DNA of 64,000 bases from assembly GCA_944392985.1 (NCBI GenBank), contig CALXYL010000006.1:42390-106389 (forward strand), written 5' to 3'. Shown here piece after piece: positions 34,202 to 42,479 of the stretch. Within the stretch, counting starts at the first letter, position 1. The number at the start of each line of letters is the position of its first letter. Source of the DNA: an uncultured Spirochaetaceae bacterium (lineage in GTDB: Bacteria; Spirochaetota; Spirochaetia; Sphaerochaetales; Sphaerochaetaceae). A model generated the notes under the pieces. It ran no database searches. It worked only from the letters and a program-made list of their open reading frames with translations, and had not been told where the DNA came from. The position numbers and the translations under genes are program-made.

Positions 34202-35224
34202 ATGAAGAAGATCATTGGTTTGCTTCTTTCTGTGATTCTGCTGTTTGTTTTTATCGCATGTGACGAAGGCATCCCCGTCGGAGGTGTGGATACAGAATGG
34301 TACAACGATACTGACAGATCGTTCTCGCTGAGGACTGCAGCGGAGCTTGCTGGACTCTCAGAGCTCGTGGAAAATGGAGAGGATTTTGATGGCAGGACCA
34401 TCGCGCTTCTGGAGAATATCGATCTCAATGGGATCAGCTGGAAGCCAATAGGAACAGAGGAGACACCATTCAAGGGAATCATCCAGAGTGAAAATGGGAT
34501 CACGATCAGCAATCTCAGCATAGCTTCAGAAATCCAGTCAACGATTGCTGATGGGCAGCATGTAGCTGGATTCATAGGCTTCCTTGGAGGTGGCGGCGTA
34601 AAGAATATCACATTCGCAGATGCGCGGATTTCCGTCGGGGAAGATGTTGCAGCTGCAGTTGTTGCAGGATTCATGAATGGCGGCGTTATTGAAGAGGTGA
34701 CAGTCAATAATGCGGATATCCGGGGCGGATGGAACTCGGATATGGGGGCTATTGCAGGAAAGCTCTACGATTCAGGATCAATCACTGATTGCGTTGTCAC
34801 TGGTACAAGCATTATCCTGGATGCCGGAAACCGGACTTACAGCGGCTGCAATATCGGAGGAATCGTTGGATCATTCTCACATGAAGGAGAGGAGACGGCA
34901 AAGACAATCAGCGGTAATGAAGTCGATCTTTCCGGCGATCCAGAAGCTGAATTCGCAATCCTGGATTACATGAAAGAAGAAGGAATGCCTCTTCCTGTAG
35001 GTGGAATCATAGGCCAGATCGGTGGTAATACAAATGGAACGGTCTCCGGAAATACCCTTGTGCTTGCTGATGCAGACCAGATTGCCAAAGGGAATGGAGG
35101 CATCGTCACTGGATACTCACAGGAGTTCTATGGATACAGCGCAAACAAGGGAAGCTGCGGGGATAAGACATGGGAAAATGAGTCCAATTATGATTCCCCA
35201 GTAGTTTCCGAAAAGCTCAGATGA
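34202..35224 (+). CDS. Putative surface lipoprotein with GLUG-like repeats
   Basis: A 340-aa exported lipoprotein. Residues 1-20 give a signal with lipobox VFIA-C; the mature N-terminus is CDEGIPVGGVD. The body (residues about 100-300) has degenerate repeats of 25-30 residues with glycine-rich turns, e.g. VAGFIGFLGGGGVKNITF, VVAGFMNGGVIEEVTV and GAIAGKLYDSGSITDCVV, reminiscent of GLUG/beta-helix repeats in surface proteins. AGGAGG lies 11 nt before the ATG. The promoter carries a G9 tract in its spacer. A terminator follows. Function unknown; exposure and antigenic role are inferred. Confidence 0.72.
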   Translation: MKKIIGLLLSVILLFVFIACDEGIPVGGVDTEWYNDTDRSFSLRTAAELAGLSELVENGEDFDGRTIALLENIDLNGISWKPIGTEETPFKGIIQSENGITISNLSIASEIQSTIADGQHVAGFIGFLGGGGVKNITFADARISVGEDVAAAVVAGFMNGGVIEEVTVNNADIRGGWNSDMGAIAGKLYDSGSITDCVVTGTSIILDAGNRTYSGCNIGGIVGSFSHEGEETAKTISGNEVDLSGDPEAEFAILDYMKEEGMPLPVGGIIGQIGGNTNGTVSGNTLVLADADQIAKGNGGIVTGYSQEFYGYSANKGSCGDKTWENESNYDSPVVSEKLR

Positions 35225-35248
35225 CAGAAGATCCGATATAATTGCCAA

Positions 35249-35274
35249 GGCCGCTCAGGAATGGGCGGCTTTTC
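35249..35274 (+). terminator. Terminator of the lipoprotein gene
   Basis: GCCGC / GCGGC stem with a short loop and TTTT at its end, 25 nt after the stop codon. Confidence 0.7.
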
Positions 35275-35286
35275 ACTTACGGCTTG

Positions 35287-35323
35287 AAAAGAAAAATCCT
35301 TCTGCTGTTTCCAACAGAAGGAT
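35287..35323 (-). terminator. Terminator of tRNA-Leu transcript
   Basis: A perfect 9-bp stem (ATCCTTCTG/CAGAAGGAT) with a 10-nt loop is followed on the minus strand by a run of T residues broken by one C. It begins 7 nt after the tRNA 3' end. Confidence 0.9.
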
Positions 35324-35329
35324 CCTCAG

Positions 35330-35411
35330 TGCGGTCGACTGGACTTGAACCAGCACAGCTCTCGCCACTAGCACCTCAAGCTAGCGTGTCTACCAATTCC
35401 ACCACGACCGC
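35330..35411 (-). tRNA. tRNA-Leu (anticodon GAG)
   Basis: Cloverleaf with 7-bp acceptor stem GCGGTCG/CGACCGC, D-arm with GGTAGAC, anticodon stem CTAGC/GCTAG enclosing loop TTGAGGT (anticodon GAG at 35377-35375, decoding CUC/CUU), a long variable arm typical of leucine tRNA, and T-arm GGTTCAAGTCC. The 3' CCA is not encoded. Confidence 0.95.
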
Positions 35412-35424
35412 TCGACGTTTCAAG

Positions 35425-35453
35425 AATTTAGGATATTTCAGGATTTTCGTCAA
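35425..35453 (-). promoter_or_regulatory. Promoter of tRNA-Leu
   Basis: TTGACG (minus strand, 35453-35448), 17-bp spacer, TAAATT (35430-35425); the tRNA begins 13 nt downstream. Confidence 0.75.
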
Positions 35454-35518
35454 TAGAAATGGCAGCAAAATATCGAAAAATAGATGCCGCCATTCCTATC
35501 TTCCTGAAAGAGCAGGAA

Positions 35519-36538
35519 TTAGAGGAGGGCAAAGCCTTTTGATTCTGCTTCCTTCCTTGCTTCGTCCTGCCATACGGATGCCTGTACTTCTCCGATATGG
35601 GCCTTGTGGAGAAGGAACATGCAGAGCCGGGACTGTCCGATACCGCCTCCTATTGTCTGCGGATATTCGCCTGCAAGAAGGCGCTTATGCCAATAGAGAT
35701 CCTTCCTCTCCATGCAGCCGCGGATCCCAAGCTGTCTCATCAGGGCTTCGCTGCTGACCCTGATTCCCATGCTGGAAAGCTCAAGGGAATCCGATCGGAC
35801 TGTATCCCATACGATGAGATCCCCATTGAGGCCGTGGTAGCCTTTCTCTGTTTCCGTTGACCAGTCATCGTAGTCGGGGGCTCGTCCGGAATGAGGTGGG
35901 TTGCCGTATCCGATGCCGATGAGGAATACTGCTCCGTATCTCTTCGCAAGCTCCCTTTCCCTTTCCTGCGGGGTCAGGGTAGGGAACTCTGCCGCAGCTT
36001 CCTCCGTATGCACGAAGGTTATCTCATCAGGAAGGGTGTCATGGAGCACGGGATAATCCTCCTCAATGAGGAAAGCAGTCCTTTTGATTGCGCTGTAGAT
36101 GTCACGTACGGTATTCCTGAGATAGTCGAGATTCCTCTCTTCATCCTTCATGACCTTCTCCCAGTCCCACTGGTCGACATAGATGGAGTGGATGGCGTCG
36201 ATGTCATCATCGGGGCGGAGTGCGTTCATATCCGTGTAGATTCCTCGACCGGGGCTGACATGGTAATCAGCGAGGGCCATCCTCTTCCACTTCGCAAGTG
36301 ACTGCACGATCTCCATTGGAGCGCTGCCGAGATTCCTGACGCTGAATCGGACGGGATTCTCAACGCCATTGAGATCGTCGTTGATTCCAGCACCAGATGG
36401 AACGAAGATCGGGGAAGTGACCCTGGAGAGCTTCAGCGCACCTGAAAGGGAACGCTCGAAGGTATCCTTTGCATCCTTTATTGCCTTCTCTGTCTCATGC
36501 TGGCTGAGAAGGGGTTTGTATCCTTTTGGAAAATACAT
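35519..36538 (-). CDS. asnA: Aspartate-ammonia ligase (AsnA)
   Basis: A 339-aa ammonia-dependent asparagine synthetase, ATP-dependent and related to class II synthetases. Family sequences: KDTFERSLSGALKLSRVTSPIFV near residue 25, GINDDLNGVENPVRF near 52, WKRMALADY near 85, HSIYVDQWDWEKV near 115, and the C-terminal GGGIGQSRLCMFLLHKAHIGEVQ. AGGAG lies 8 nt before the ATG. It is expressed alone and complements AsnS in the same window. The ammonia donor specificity follows the family. Confidence 0.97.
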   Translation of the reverse strand: MYFPKGYKPLLSQHETEKAIKDAKDTFERSLSGALKLSRVTSPIFVPSGAGINDDLNGVENPVRFSVRNLGSAPMEIVQSLAKWKRMALADYHVSPGRGIYTDMNALRPDDDIDAIHSIYVDQWDWEKVMKDEERNLDYLRNTVRDIYSAIKRTAFLIEEDYPVLHDTLPDEITFVHTEEAAAEFPTLTPQERERELAKRYGAVFLIGIGYGNPPHSGRAPDYDDWSTETEKGYHGLNGDLIVWDTVRSDSLELSSMGIRVSSEALMRQLGIRGCMERKDLYWHKRLLAGEYPQTIGGGIGQSRLCMFLLHKAHIGEVQASVWQDEARKEAESKGFALL

Positions 36539-36584
36539 ATCAAGACTCCTATGTTGCGTGGATTATCGCATCAATCGGGGGTGC

Positions 36585-36613
36585 TTGTTTAGTGGTCCGC
36601 AATGTTTTATACT
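36585..36613 (+). promoter_or_regulatory. Promoter of mscL
   Basis: TTGTTT (36585-36590), 17-bp spacer, TATACT (36608-36613). Transcription would start near 36620 and include a GGAG site before the ATG at 36642. Confidence 0.6.
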
Positions 36614-36641
36614 GCCAGCGTTTCATATTGGAGAAAAGAAA

Positions 36642-37070
36642 ATGAAAGATACTGGTTTCTTCGCAGAATTCAGGAAGTTCATATCGCGCGGCAGCGTCGT
36701 CGATATGGCAGTAGGTATCGCAGCAGGCGCCGCGTTCACGGCAATCATCAATTCCTTCGTCAATGACATCATCAACCCGATCATCGGACTTCTGGTCGGA
36801 GGAATCGATTTCTCTTCGCTCCAGATCGTCCTCAAGCCGGCGACGGAGACGACGGAGGCTGTAGCGATCAGATATGGCCTGTTCATCAACTCGATCATTT
36901 CCTTCATCCTCATTGCGTTCGCACTCTTCCTGATGGTCAAGGCATTCAACAAGCTCAAGGAATCTGCAAAGAAGAAGAAAGCAGAGCAGGCAGCGGCTGC
37001 TCCTGCGGCACCTCCCGCTGATGTCCAGCTTCTCACCGAGATCAGGGATCTCCTGAAAGAGAGGAACTAA
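36642..37070 (+). CDS. mscL: Large-conductance mechanosensitive channel
   Basis: A 142-aa homopentameric membrane channel that opens under osmotic downshock. N-terminal helix KDTGFFAEFRKFISRGSVVDMAVGIAAGAAF, gate helix 1 (residues about 18-45), periplasmic loop, helix 2 (about 78-103), then a charged linker and amphipathic C-terminus (LLTEIRDLLKER). An Ala/Pro-rich spacer (EQAAAAPAAPPADV) separates the last helix. Start at 36642 with GGAG 9 nt upstream. A strong terminator follows. Confidence 0.97.
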   Translation: MKDTGFFAEFRKFISRGSVVDMAVGIAAGAAFTAIINSFVNDIINPIIGLLVGGIDFSSLQIVLKPATETTEAVAIRYGLFINSIISFILIAFALFLMVKAFNKLKESAKKKKAEQAAAAPAAPPADVQLLTEIRDLLKERN

Positions 37071-37077
37071 GAGCATG

Positions 37078-37107
37078 GAAAAAGCGTGGCAACACGCTTT
37101 TTCTTTT
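37078..37107 (+). terminator. Terminator of mscL
   Basis: AAAAAGCGTG-gcaa-CACGCTTTTT followed by CTTTT. Confidence 0.92.
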
Positions 37108-37151
37108 GCCTTGATACTGCCACTGCCCGTACAATAGGCGAGGAGGTGATT

Positions 37152-38621
37152 ATGCTTGCAGCGGGAATCGATGCCGGTACACAGAGCGTAAAGGTCATTG
37201 TCTATGATGTATCCGATAAGAGGATCATTGCCTCATCCTCGTCACCTGTACGCCTGATTGAGAAGGATGGGGGCGTAAGGGAGCAGGAGGCGTCATGGTG
37301 GATAGATGCGCTCAGGGACTGCTTCAGTAGGATCGATCCCTCGATAAGGAAAGGGATCTGCGTGATCTCCGTCTCTGGCCAGCAGCATGGATTCGTGCCC
37401 CTTGCCGCAGATGGCGCTGTCCTGAGCCGCGTAAAGCTCTGGTGTGATACATCGACTGTGGGGGAGTGTGCTGAGATAGAGAATGCCCTCGGCGGCAGGG
37501 AACGCACGCATGCCCTTCTTGGCAATCCGATCCTCCCAGGGTACACAGCAGGGAAGATACGATGGCTTTGGAAGAATCATCCTGATCTCTATGGGAGAAT
37601 GGCATATGTCCTTCTCCCTCATGATTACATCGACTTCGTCCTTACCGGACGCGTGATAATGGAAAACGGCGATGCTTCCGGTACCGGGCTCATGGATACC
37701 ATCAACGGAGGATGGAATGCCGAGGCTGTGGAAGCCACTGCGCCAGGCCTGATGCAAAAGCTCCCCGAAATCCTCGGATCCCCGTCGATCATAGGATCTG
37801 TCAGCAAGGAGGCTTCAGATCTCTTCGGACTTGAGCCTGGTACGAAGGTTGCCTCGGGCGGCGGTGACAACATGATGAGTGCTATCGGTACCGGTGCTGT
37901 TGAGGATGGACTGGTAACGATGAGCCTTGGAACTTCGGGAACCCTTTTCGCTTCCTCTTCCCGTCCTGTAGTGGACAGCGCGATGCGCCTTGCATCCTTC
38001 CGGTCATCCACCGGTACATTCCTTCCGCTTCTATGCACGATGAACTGCACTGTTGCCACGGAGACAATGCGCCATCTGTTTGCACAGGATGTGAAGGAGT
38101 TCGATGAGAAGGCAGAACTGGCCGGTCCAGGAGCTGGTGGACTGATGATGCTGCCTTTCTTCAACGGCGAGCGTGTCCCTGATTATCCTCATGGTGAAGG
38201 TGTCCTTCTTGGGATGAGGCAGTCGAATGTGACTGATGGGAATATCGCGAGGGCGGCGATGGAGGGAGTGACATATGAGTTCCTGCTCGGTCTTGAGGCA
38301 TTCAGGGAAAGCGGAATGGATGTGCACTCGCTGACGCTTACAGGAGGAGGGGCGAGAAGCCGTGTGTGGAGACAGCTTGCCGCTGATATGACAGGATGTC
38401 CTGTACGTGTTCCCTCATCGGCTGAAGCCGCAGCGTTCGGGGCCGCTCTTCATGGAGTATGGTGCCTCTCAGGTGGCAGGATAGAAGACATCGTCAAGGA
38501 GCATATCCTCTTCGATGACCGTCTCTCTGCCTATCCTGATCCATCCAGGAGGGAAATCTACATGAATGGATACAGGCGCTGGCTTTCCTATTGCGAGGTG
38601 CTTTCCCCTCTTTTCAGGTGA
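37152..38621 (+). CDS. xylB: Xylulokinase
   Basis: A 489-aa FGGY-family kinase that phosphorylates D-xylulose. N-terminal ATPase motif AGIDAGTQSVKVIVYD; substrate segment ISVSGQQHGFVPL near 80; VKLWCDTST near 110; catalytic Asp region VASGGGDNMMSAIGTG near 240; C-terminal FGGY signature LTLTGGGARSRVWRQLAADM near 400. GAGGAGGTG lies before the ATG at 37152. It is followed by a GH43 gene, consistent with xylan-derived sugar use. D-xylulose is the likeliest but not the only substrate of the family. Confidence 0.93.
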   Translation: MLAAGIDAGTQSVKVIVYDVSDKRIIASSSSPVRLIEKDGGVREQEASWWIDALRDCFSRIDPSIRKGICVISVSGQQHGFVPLAADGAVLSRVKLWCDTSTVGECAEIENALGGRERTHALLGNPILPGYTAGKIRWLWKNHPDLYGRMAYVLLPHDYIDFVLTGRVIMENGDASGTGLMDTINGGWNAEAVEATAPGLMQKLPEILGSPSIIGSVSKEASDLFGLEPGTKVASGGGDNMMSAIGTGAVEDGLVTMSLGTSGTLFASSSRPVVDSAMRLASFRSSTGTFLPLLCTMNCTVATETMRHLFAQDVKEFDEKAELAGPGAGGLMMLPFFNGERVPDYPHGEGVLLGMRQSNVTDGNIARAAMEGVTYEFLLGLEAFRESGMDVHSLTLTGGGARSRVWRQLAADMTGCPVRVPSSAEAAAFGAALHGVWCLSGGRIEDIVKEHILFDDRLSAYPDPSRREIYMNGYRRWLSYCEVLSPLFR

Positions 38622-38676
38622 TCCTCTCATCCACGCTGGTTCCAACGGCTGATGGGTATTACCTGCATGAATGAGG

Positions 38677-38706
38677 TTCACATCCGTGCATGCTTGAGGG
38701 TAGGAT
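38677..38706 (+). promoter_or_regulatory. Promoter of GH43 gene with -10 six nt before ATG
   Basis: TTCACA (38677-38682), 18-bp spacer, TAGGAT (38701-38706); ATG at 38713 is 6 nt downstream. Leaderless-type layout, no Shine-Dalgarno. Confidence 0.55.
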
Positions 38707-38712
38707 AGTGCT

Positions 38713-40227
38713 ATGAAATACACGAATCCTATAATCCATGCTGATTACTCCGATCCCGATGCAATCCGCGTCGGCGATGATTACTACATGGTGGCATCAT
38801 CGTTCACGTATCTGCCAGGAGTTCCCATTCTGCATTCCCGGGATCTTGTGCACTGGGAATTGATAAACTACGCTGTCCGAAGCCTTCCATTCCCGAAGTA
38901 CGATGTTCCTTCCCATGGTTCCGGTACATGGGCGCCATCCATACGCTACCATAATGGTGAGTTCCTCATATTCATCCCGCTTCCTGATGAGGGGATCATG
39001 GTTGCCCGCTCAAAGGACATAAGAGGCGAGTTCGAGCTCAACATGCTTGTGGAGGCAAAGGGATGGATCGACCCCTGTCCTGTATGGGATGACGATGGAA
39101 GGGCTTACATGGTATTCGCCTTCGCCTATTCCCGTGCCGGACGCAACAATGTCATCGCTTTAATAGAGATCGATCCTGACTGCCGACACACGATAGGGGA
39201 GTATTCGGTTATCTTCGATGGCTCCGTCATCGCGCATACTTCCGAGGGGCCGAAGGCATACAGGCGGGATGGGTACTTCTATGTCCTCTTTCCAGCAGGC
39301 GGCGTCGCGACAGGATGGCAGTGCGCCATCAGGGCAAAGGATATACATGGGCCATATGAGTACAGGCCATTGATGCACCAGGGGCCATGTCCAGTAAACG
39401 GCCCCCATCAGGGTGCATGGGTCACAGCTGCAGACGGTTCTGAGTGGTTCATTCATTTCCAGGATGTCTATGAGCTGGGGCGCATCATCCACCTGCAGCC
39501 CGTATACATGGCTGAAGGCTGGCCGATGATCGGCGCTGATATCAACGGGGACGGAATCGGCGAACCTGTGAGGACCTGGAAGATGCCGCTTGAGGGTGCG
39601 CCGGAATACTCTGTGGCTATGTCGGATGAGTTCGATGGGAACGAGCTTTCGCTTCAATGGCAGTGGCAGGCGAATCCCTGCAGCAGGAACTATACGCTTA
39701 GCGAAAGAAGAGGCTGGCTCGGTCTTAGGTGTATCCCGAATCCTTCCCGTGAGAATCTTCTCTGGTATGCTCCAAATGCGCTTACTGAGATTCCCCAGAG
39801 CGATAGCTTCCGTGCCTCAGCCGTCCTTGAGCTCGATGGACACAAGGAGGGGGACTTCGGCGGTATCGGCATGCTGGGGCATCTGTATGGGATGATCGGG
39901 CTTGGATATGATGGGCGCAGCTACTCTGTGAAGGTCCTGAAGGGCCGGGTGACAGGTATCACCTATGAAGGGACAGCGGAGGAAGAGGTGATAGCCTCCA
40001 TTCCTGTCAAGTGCAACCGCATTTTCCTTGCCATAGAGCTGAGAAAGGACGGTAACTACCTCCTTTCCTACTCGGAGGATGGAGTTGCCTATTCTGTTAT
40101 CAATCACGTGTTCCCGCTTGAAAGGGCTACCTGGACGGGAGCAAAGCTCACACTCTGGGCCGCGAACAGGAAGAACACGGCTTCGGATGGTACGGCCTTC
40201 CTTGATTGGATCAGGGTCGGCAGATAG
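38713..40227 (+). CDS. Glycoside hydrolase family 43 (beta-xylosidase / arabinofuranosidase)
   Basis: A 504-aa enzyme with the five-blade beta-propeller catalytic domain in residues 1-300: base Asp in ADYSDPD (D14), pKa-modulating Asp in GWIDPCP (D120), acid Glu in HTSEGPK (E178). Residues about 310-504 form the GH43 C2 concanavalin-like domain (FDGNELSLQWQWQANP). There is no signal peptide, so it acts on imported oligosaccharides in the cytoplasm, matching xylulokinase next door. Beta-xylosidase and alpha-L-arabinofuranosidase are both possible. Confidence 0.9.
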   Translation: MKYTNPIIHADYSDPDAIRVGDDYYMVASSFTYLPGVPILHSRDLVHWELINYAVRSLPFPKYDVPSHGSGTWAPSIRYHNGEFLIFIPLPDEGIMVARSKDIRGEFELNMLVEAKGWIDPCPVWDDDGRAYMVFAFAYSRAGRNNVIALIEIDPDCRHTIGEYSVIFDGSVIAHTSEGPKAYRRDGYFYVLFPAGGVATGWQCAIRAKDIHGPYEYRPLMHQGPCPVNGPHQGAWVTAADGSEWFIHFQDVYELGRIIHLQPVYMAEGWPMIGADINGDGIGEPVRTWKMPLEGAPEYSVAMSDEFDGNELSLQWQWQANPCSRNYTLSERRGWLGLRCIPNPSRENLLWYAPNALTEIPQSDSFRASAVLELDGHKEGDFGGIGMLGHLYGMIGLGYDGRSYSVKVLKGRVTGITYEGTAEEEVIASIPVKCNRIFLAIELRKDGNYLLSYSEDGVAYSVINHVFPLERATWTGAKLTLWAANRKNTASDGTAFLDWIRVGR

Positions 40228-40232
40228 TCACA

Positions 40233-41201
40233 TCAGATGTACTTCTCCACGAATGCCCTGACAGTGGAGAAGTATGTCTCTGGATCCCTTGTGTATGCTT
40301 CCCCGTGTCCTGCATCCGGGATCAGGAGCTTCTCCTTCTCTCCCTTCGTCTTAGCGTCGTAGCAGATATCAACCATATAGGTCCCGATGAAGCTGTCATC
40401 ATCGCCATGGATGAATAGCATCGGGATCGTGGAGGAGGCGAGCATCTCCAGGCTTGAGGCTTCCTTCGGAGTGTATCCAGTTACGATGCGCGAGATGGCG
40501 GAGAACATATTGAGTATTGGAAATGGCGGTAGGTGGAACAGTGCCTTCAGCTCATCCCGGAAGATATCATATACGGAGGTATATCCACAGTCCTCGACTG
40601 CTGCAACGACATTGTCAGGAAGGTCCAGTCCCGACGTCATCATCACCGTAGCCCCTCCCATTGAGATCCCATGAAGCACGATCCTTGCTTCTGCATCGCG
40701 CGCTATGATCCAGTCGATCCATAGCCTTATGTCATCCTTGTCGAGCCATCCCATCCCGATCCATTTCCCTTCGCTTTCCCCATGTGCCCTGTTGTCAGGG
40801 AGAAGCGCATTGAATCCCCATGACGAGTAGGCTGCAGCCAGATCCCGCATCTGGCTCCTGTTTCCTTTGTAGCCGTGTATGAGTATGACATAGAGATGGC
40901 TGTCAGCATCGTAGAATTCGGCTTCGAGTCTGAGACCGTCTGCCGATGTGATTGATTCCTCCTCTGCCTCATTCATTTCAAGAAAGCGTCCAGTGAGGAG
41001 ATCCAGCTTTTCCCTGTTGGCCTTTATGATGCTCTTTCTTTCCGTGTCCGGAAGGCTTCCCTCCATTTCAGCATCCGGCATTATCGCGGGATCGAAGTCC
41101 CTGCGCAGAAGCGCAAAGCGCAGGAAGTATGTTCCTATGGCTACTGTCAGTGCAATGGCTGCAATGAGGATGAGCATGATGGTGATGATCAGCTTGTTCA
41201 T
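40233..41201 (-). CDS. Membrane-anchored alpha/beta hydrolase
   Basis: A 322-aa protein. Residues 1-23 form one transmembrane anchor (LIITIMLILIAAIALTVAIG) without a clear cleavage site. The alpha/beta hydrolase domain begins near residue 85: oxyanion region ILIHGYKGNRSQM, nucleophile elbow LHGISMGGATVM (Ser near 195), acid in LFIHGDDDSFIG (Asp near 272) and His in IPDAGHGEAYTR near 302. This group (YqkD/Frsa-like) acts on esters. GATAAT lies 8 nt before the ATG, with TTTTCA 17 bp upstream. Substrate unknown. Confidence 0.87.
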   Translation of the reverse strand: MNKLIITIMLILIAAIALTVAIGTYFLRFALLRRDFDPAIMPDAEMEGSLPDTERKSIIKANREKLDLLTGRFLEMNEAEEESITSADGLRLEAEFYDADSHLYVILIHGYKGNRSQMRDLAAAYSSWGFNALLPDNRAHGESEGKWIGMGWLDKDDIRLWIDWIIARDAEARIVLHGISMGGATVMMTSGLDLPDNVVAAVEDCGYTSVYDIFRDELKALFHLPPFPILNMFSAISRIVTGYTPKEASSLEMLASSTIPMLFIHGDDDSFIGTYMVDICYDAKTKGEKEKLLIPDAGHGEAYTRDPETYFSTVRAFVEKYI

Positions 41202-41206
41202 GGTCG

Positions 41207-41486
41207 ATGATTATCCCAGAAGAACGGATGGATGAAAAGAGCACCCTGCTTGCTCTTCCATCAGTGGAAGATGATACAGAGGATCCTGTTCTGGCGAGGA
41301 TGAAGAAGGGGATGAAGCAGCTCTTCCTGCCTTCTGGCGCGATCCTTCTCCCATTATGCCTGAAAGCTGCGGCATTGACGAGGAAGGATGCCGTGCTATG
41401 GACACTGTACACTGGAGCTGGATCAGGGTGCTGTAGCGGCTTATCTGGGCAGAAAGCGAGCCGTGTATGTGGAGGACGGAATCTAA
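41207..41486 (+). pseudogene. Possible frame-damaged small gene remnant
   Basis: The 410-bp stretch 41202-41611 has no intact gene. An open frame begins at 41228 (MDEKSTLLALPSVEDDTED, then MKKGMKQLFLPSGAILLP) with genome-like codon usage, but after about 45 codons the protein-like signal moves to other frames (SCGIDEEGCRAMDTVH, then LELDQGAVAAYLGRKRAVYVEDG, stop at 41486). That pattern suggests one or two frameshifts in a small gene. The sequence is faintly like an AbrB/SpoVT-type domain, but that is a guess. From 41487 to 41611 I see nothing except AT-rich sequence before the next gene. Confidence 0.3.
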
Positions 41487-41611
41487 CCTCATGGTCTCCC
41501 GATTACTGCCAGGAAAACGGATCCTGAAGCGATGAATCCCTGAAAAACAATGATGAATTTACCTATTTATATACAACAAAATAAGGCATACTCTTTTGCA
41601 AGAGGTTTCAT

Positions 41612-42073
41612 ATGAAGTGTCCATATTGTTCAAAAGAGATTCCTGATGAGGCAATAGAGTGTCCGTTCTGCCATTGTTCGCTTGAGTATGAGGAGGTGTC
41701 CGATTCAGGAAGTGAAGATAGAAGCCAGGCAGAGATGAAGCATGAAAAAGACGGTAAGGAAAACAGAAAGAAATCAAAGATGGATTCATCGGCTTATCTG
41801 GTAGACGAGGATCATGACAGAAGCGATGGATTCTTTGTCGGTGCCAGTATCCAGACATTCGGAACGGTACTATTCATTCTGGATATCATTGTCGCCATTA
41901 TCCTGCTCTTTGTAATAGGCTCATTCTCGATAGTTTTAGGATTGGTTGTCGCCTTGATCATCATCATTCTTGGATGGTTCTCAAAGTCTTTTATTGTCGG
42001 ATTCGGAATAATGGTAAAGAACAGCAGTATACAGACAGACCTTCTCAAGAAGATGGCTAGGAAAGACAGATAG
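41612..42073 (+). CDS. Zinc-ribbon membrane protein of unknown function
   Basis: A 153-aa protein. The N-terminus MKCPYCSKEIPDEAIECPFCHCSL is a zinc ribbon with two CxxC pairs (C3, C6, C17, C20). A charged linker (residues 30-70) rich in Asp, Glu and Lys follows, then two transmembrane helices at about 84-104 and 106-130 (TVLFILDIIVAIILLFV, VLGLVVALIIIILGW). AAGAGG lies 8 nt before the ATG. Its base composition is more AT-rich than its neighbours, and it sits between a decayed gene and a TnpB remnant, suggesting an acquired locus. Confidence 0.65.
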   Translation: MKCPYCSKEIPDEAIECPFCHCSLEYEEVSDSGSEDRSQAEMKHEKDGKENRKKSKMDSSAYLVDEDHDRSDGFFVGASIQTFGTVLFILDIIVAIILLFVIGSFSIVLGLVVALIIIILGWFSKSFIVGFGIMVKNSSIQTDLLKKMARKDR

Positions 42074-42132
42074 AGGCAACGATCTTCAGAAGCCTGAATG
42101 CTTGGACGTGAGCGTTTTGCCCACAGTCTCGT

Positions 42133-42342
42133 TTATGGACTCCATCCATACGGCTGATTGGCTGCAGCCTGCCCGGATTGCATGACCCGGGTGATGTAGT
42201 TGTCGCGGATGTTGATGGCGGCATTCGTGTCGGCATGCATTCTGTTGCCGCAATGGCTGCATGTGTATCTGTTCTCCATCGCCTCCATGGAAAGAGCAGC
42301 GGCGGATGCTGGCTCTGACAAGGAAGGCTGGGCAGCATTCAT
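42133..42342 (-). mobile_element. IS200/IS605 TnpB C-terminal remnant
   Basis: Only the last about 70 codons of an OrfB/TnpB remain: YTCSHCGNRMHADTNAAINIRDN contains the second half of the zinc ribbon and the D-x-N-AA-x-NI signature that closes the RuvC domain. The N-terminal catalytic part is absent, and upstream in the same frame there is a stop at about 42370. The sequence between its 3' end and 42080 may retain the element's right end. It is adjacent to a tRNA gene. Not functional as a transposon protein. Confidence 0.8.
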
Positions 42343-42361
42343 AGGAAGCTGAGATTCCTTA

Positions 42362-42391
42362 TTGACACATCAACAGCCATTCTGCTAATAT
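42362..42391 (+). promoter_or_regulatory. Promoter of tRNA-CAT
   Basis: Perfect TTGACA (42362-42367), 18-bp spacer, TAATAT (42386-42391); tRNA starts 16 nt later. The promoter overlaps the broken 5' edge of the TnpB remnant. Confidence 0.75.
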
Positions 42392-42406
42392 CCGAATGTT
42401 GCAAAT

Positions 42407-42479
42407 GGCGAGATAGCTCAGTTGGTAGAGCAAGCGGCTCATATCCGCTCGGTCAGGGGTCCGAGTCCCTTTCTCGCTA
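42407..42479 (+). tRNA. tRNA with CAT anticodon (elongator Met or Ile2)
   Basis: A 73-nt cloverleaf: acceptor GGCGAGA/TCTCGCT (first pair G-U), D-arm GCTCAGTTGGTAGAGC, anticodon stem AGCGG/CCGCT with loop CTCATAT (anticodon CAT, 42440-42442), T-arm GGGGTCCGAGTCCCT. The first acceptor bases pair, so it is not the initiator. Elongator tRNA-Met and lysidine-modified tRNA-Ile(CAT) cannot be separated by inspection. CCA is not encoded. Confidence 0.9.

Noticed and set aside
37101..37151. Possible second promoter (TTTGCC and TACAAT) before xylB
   Set aside because: TACAAT is at a plausible place but the -35 is weak and the mscL terminator overlaps; not strong enough to list.
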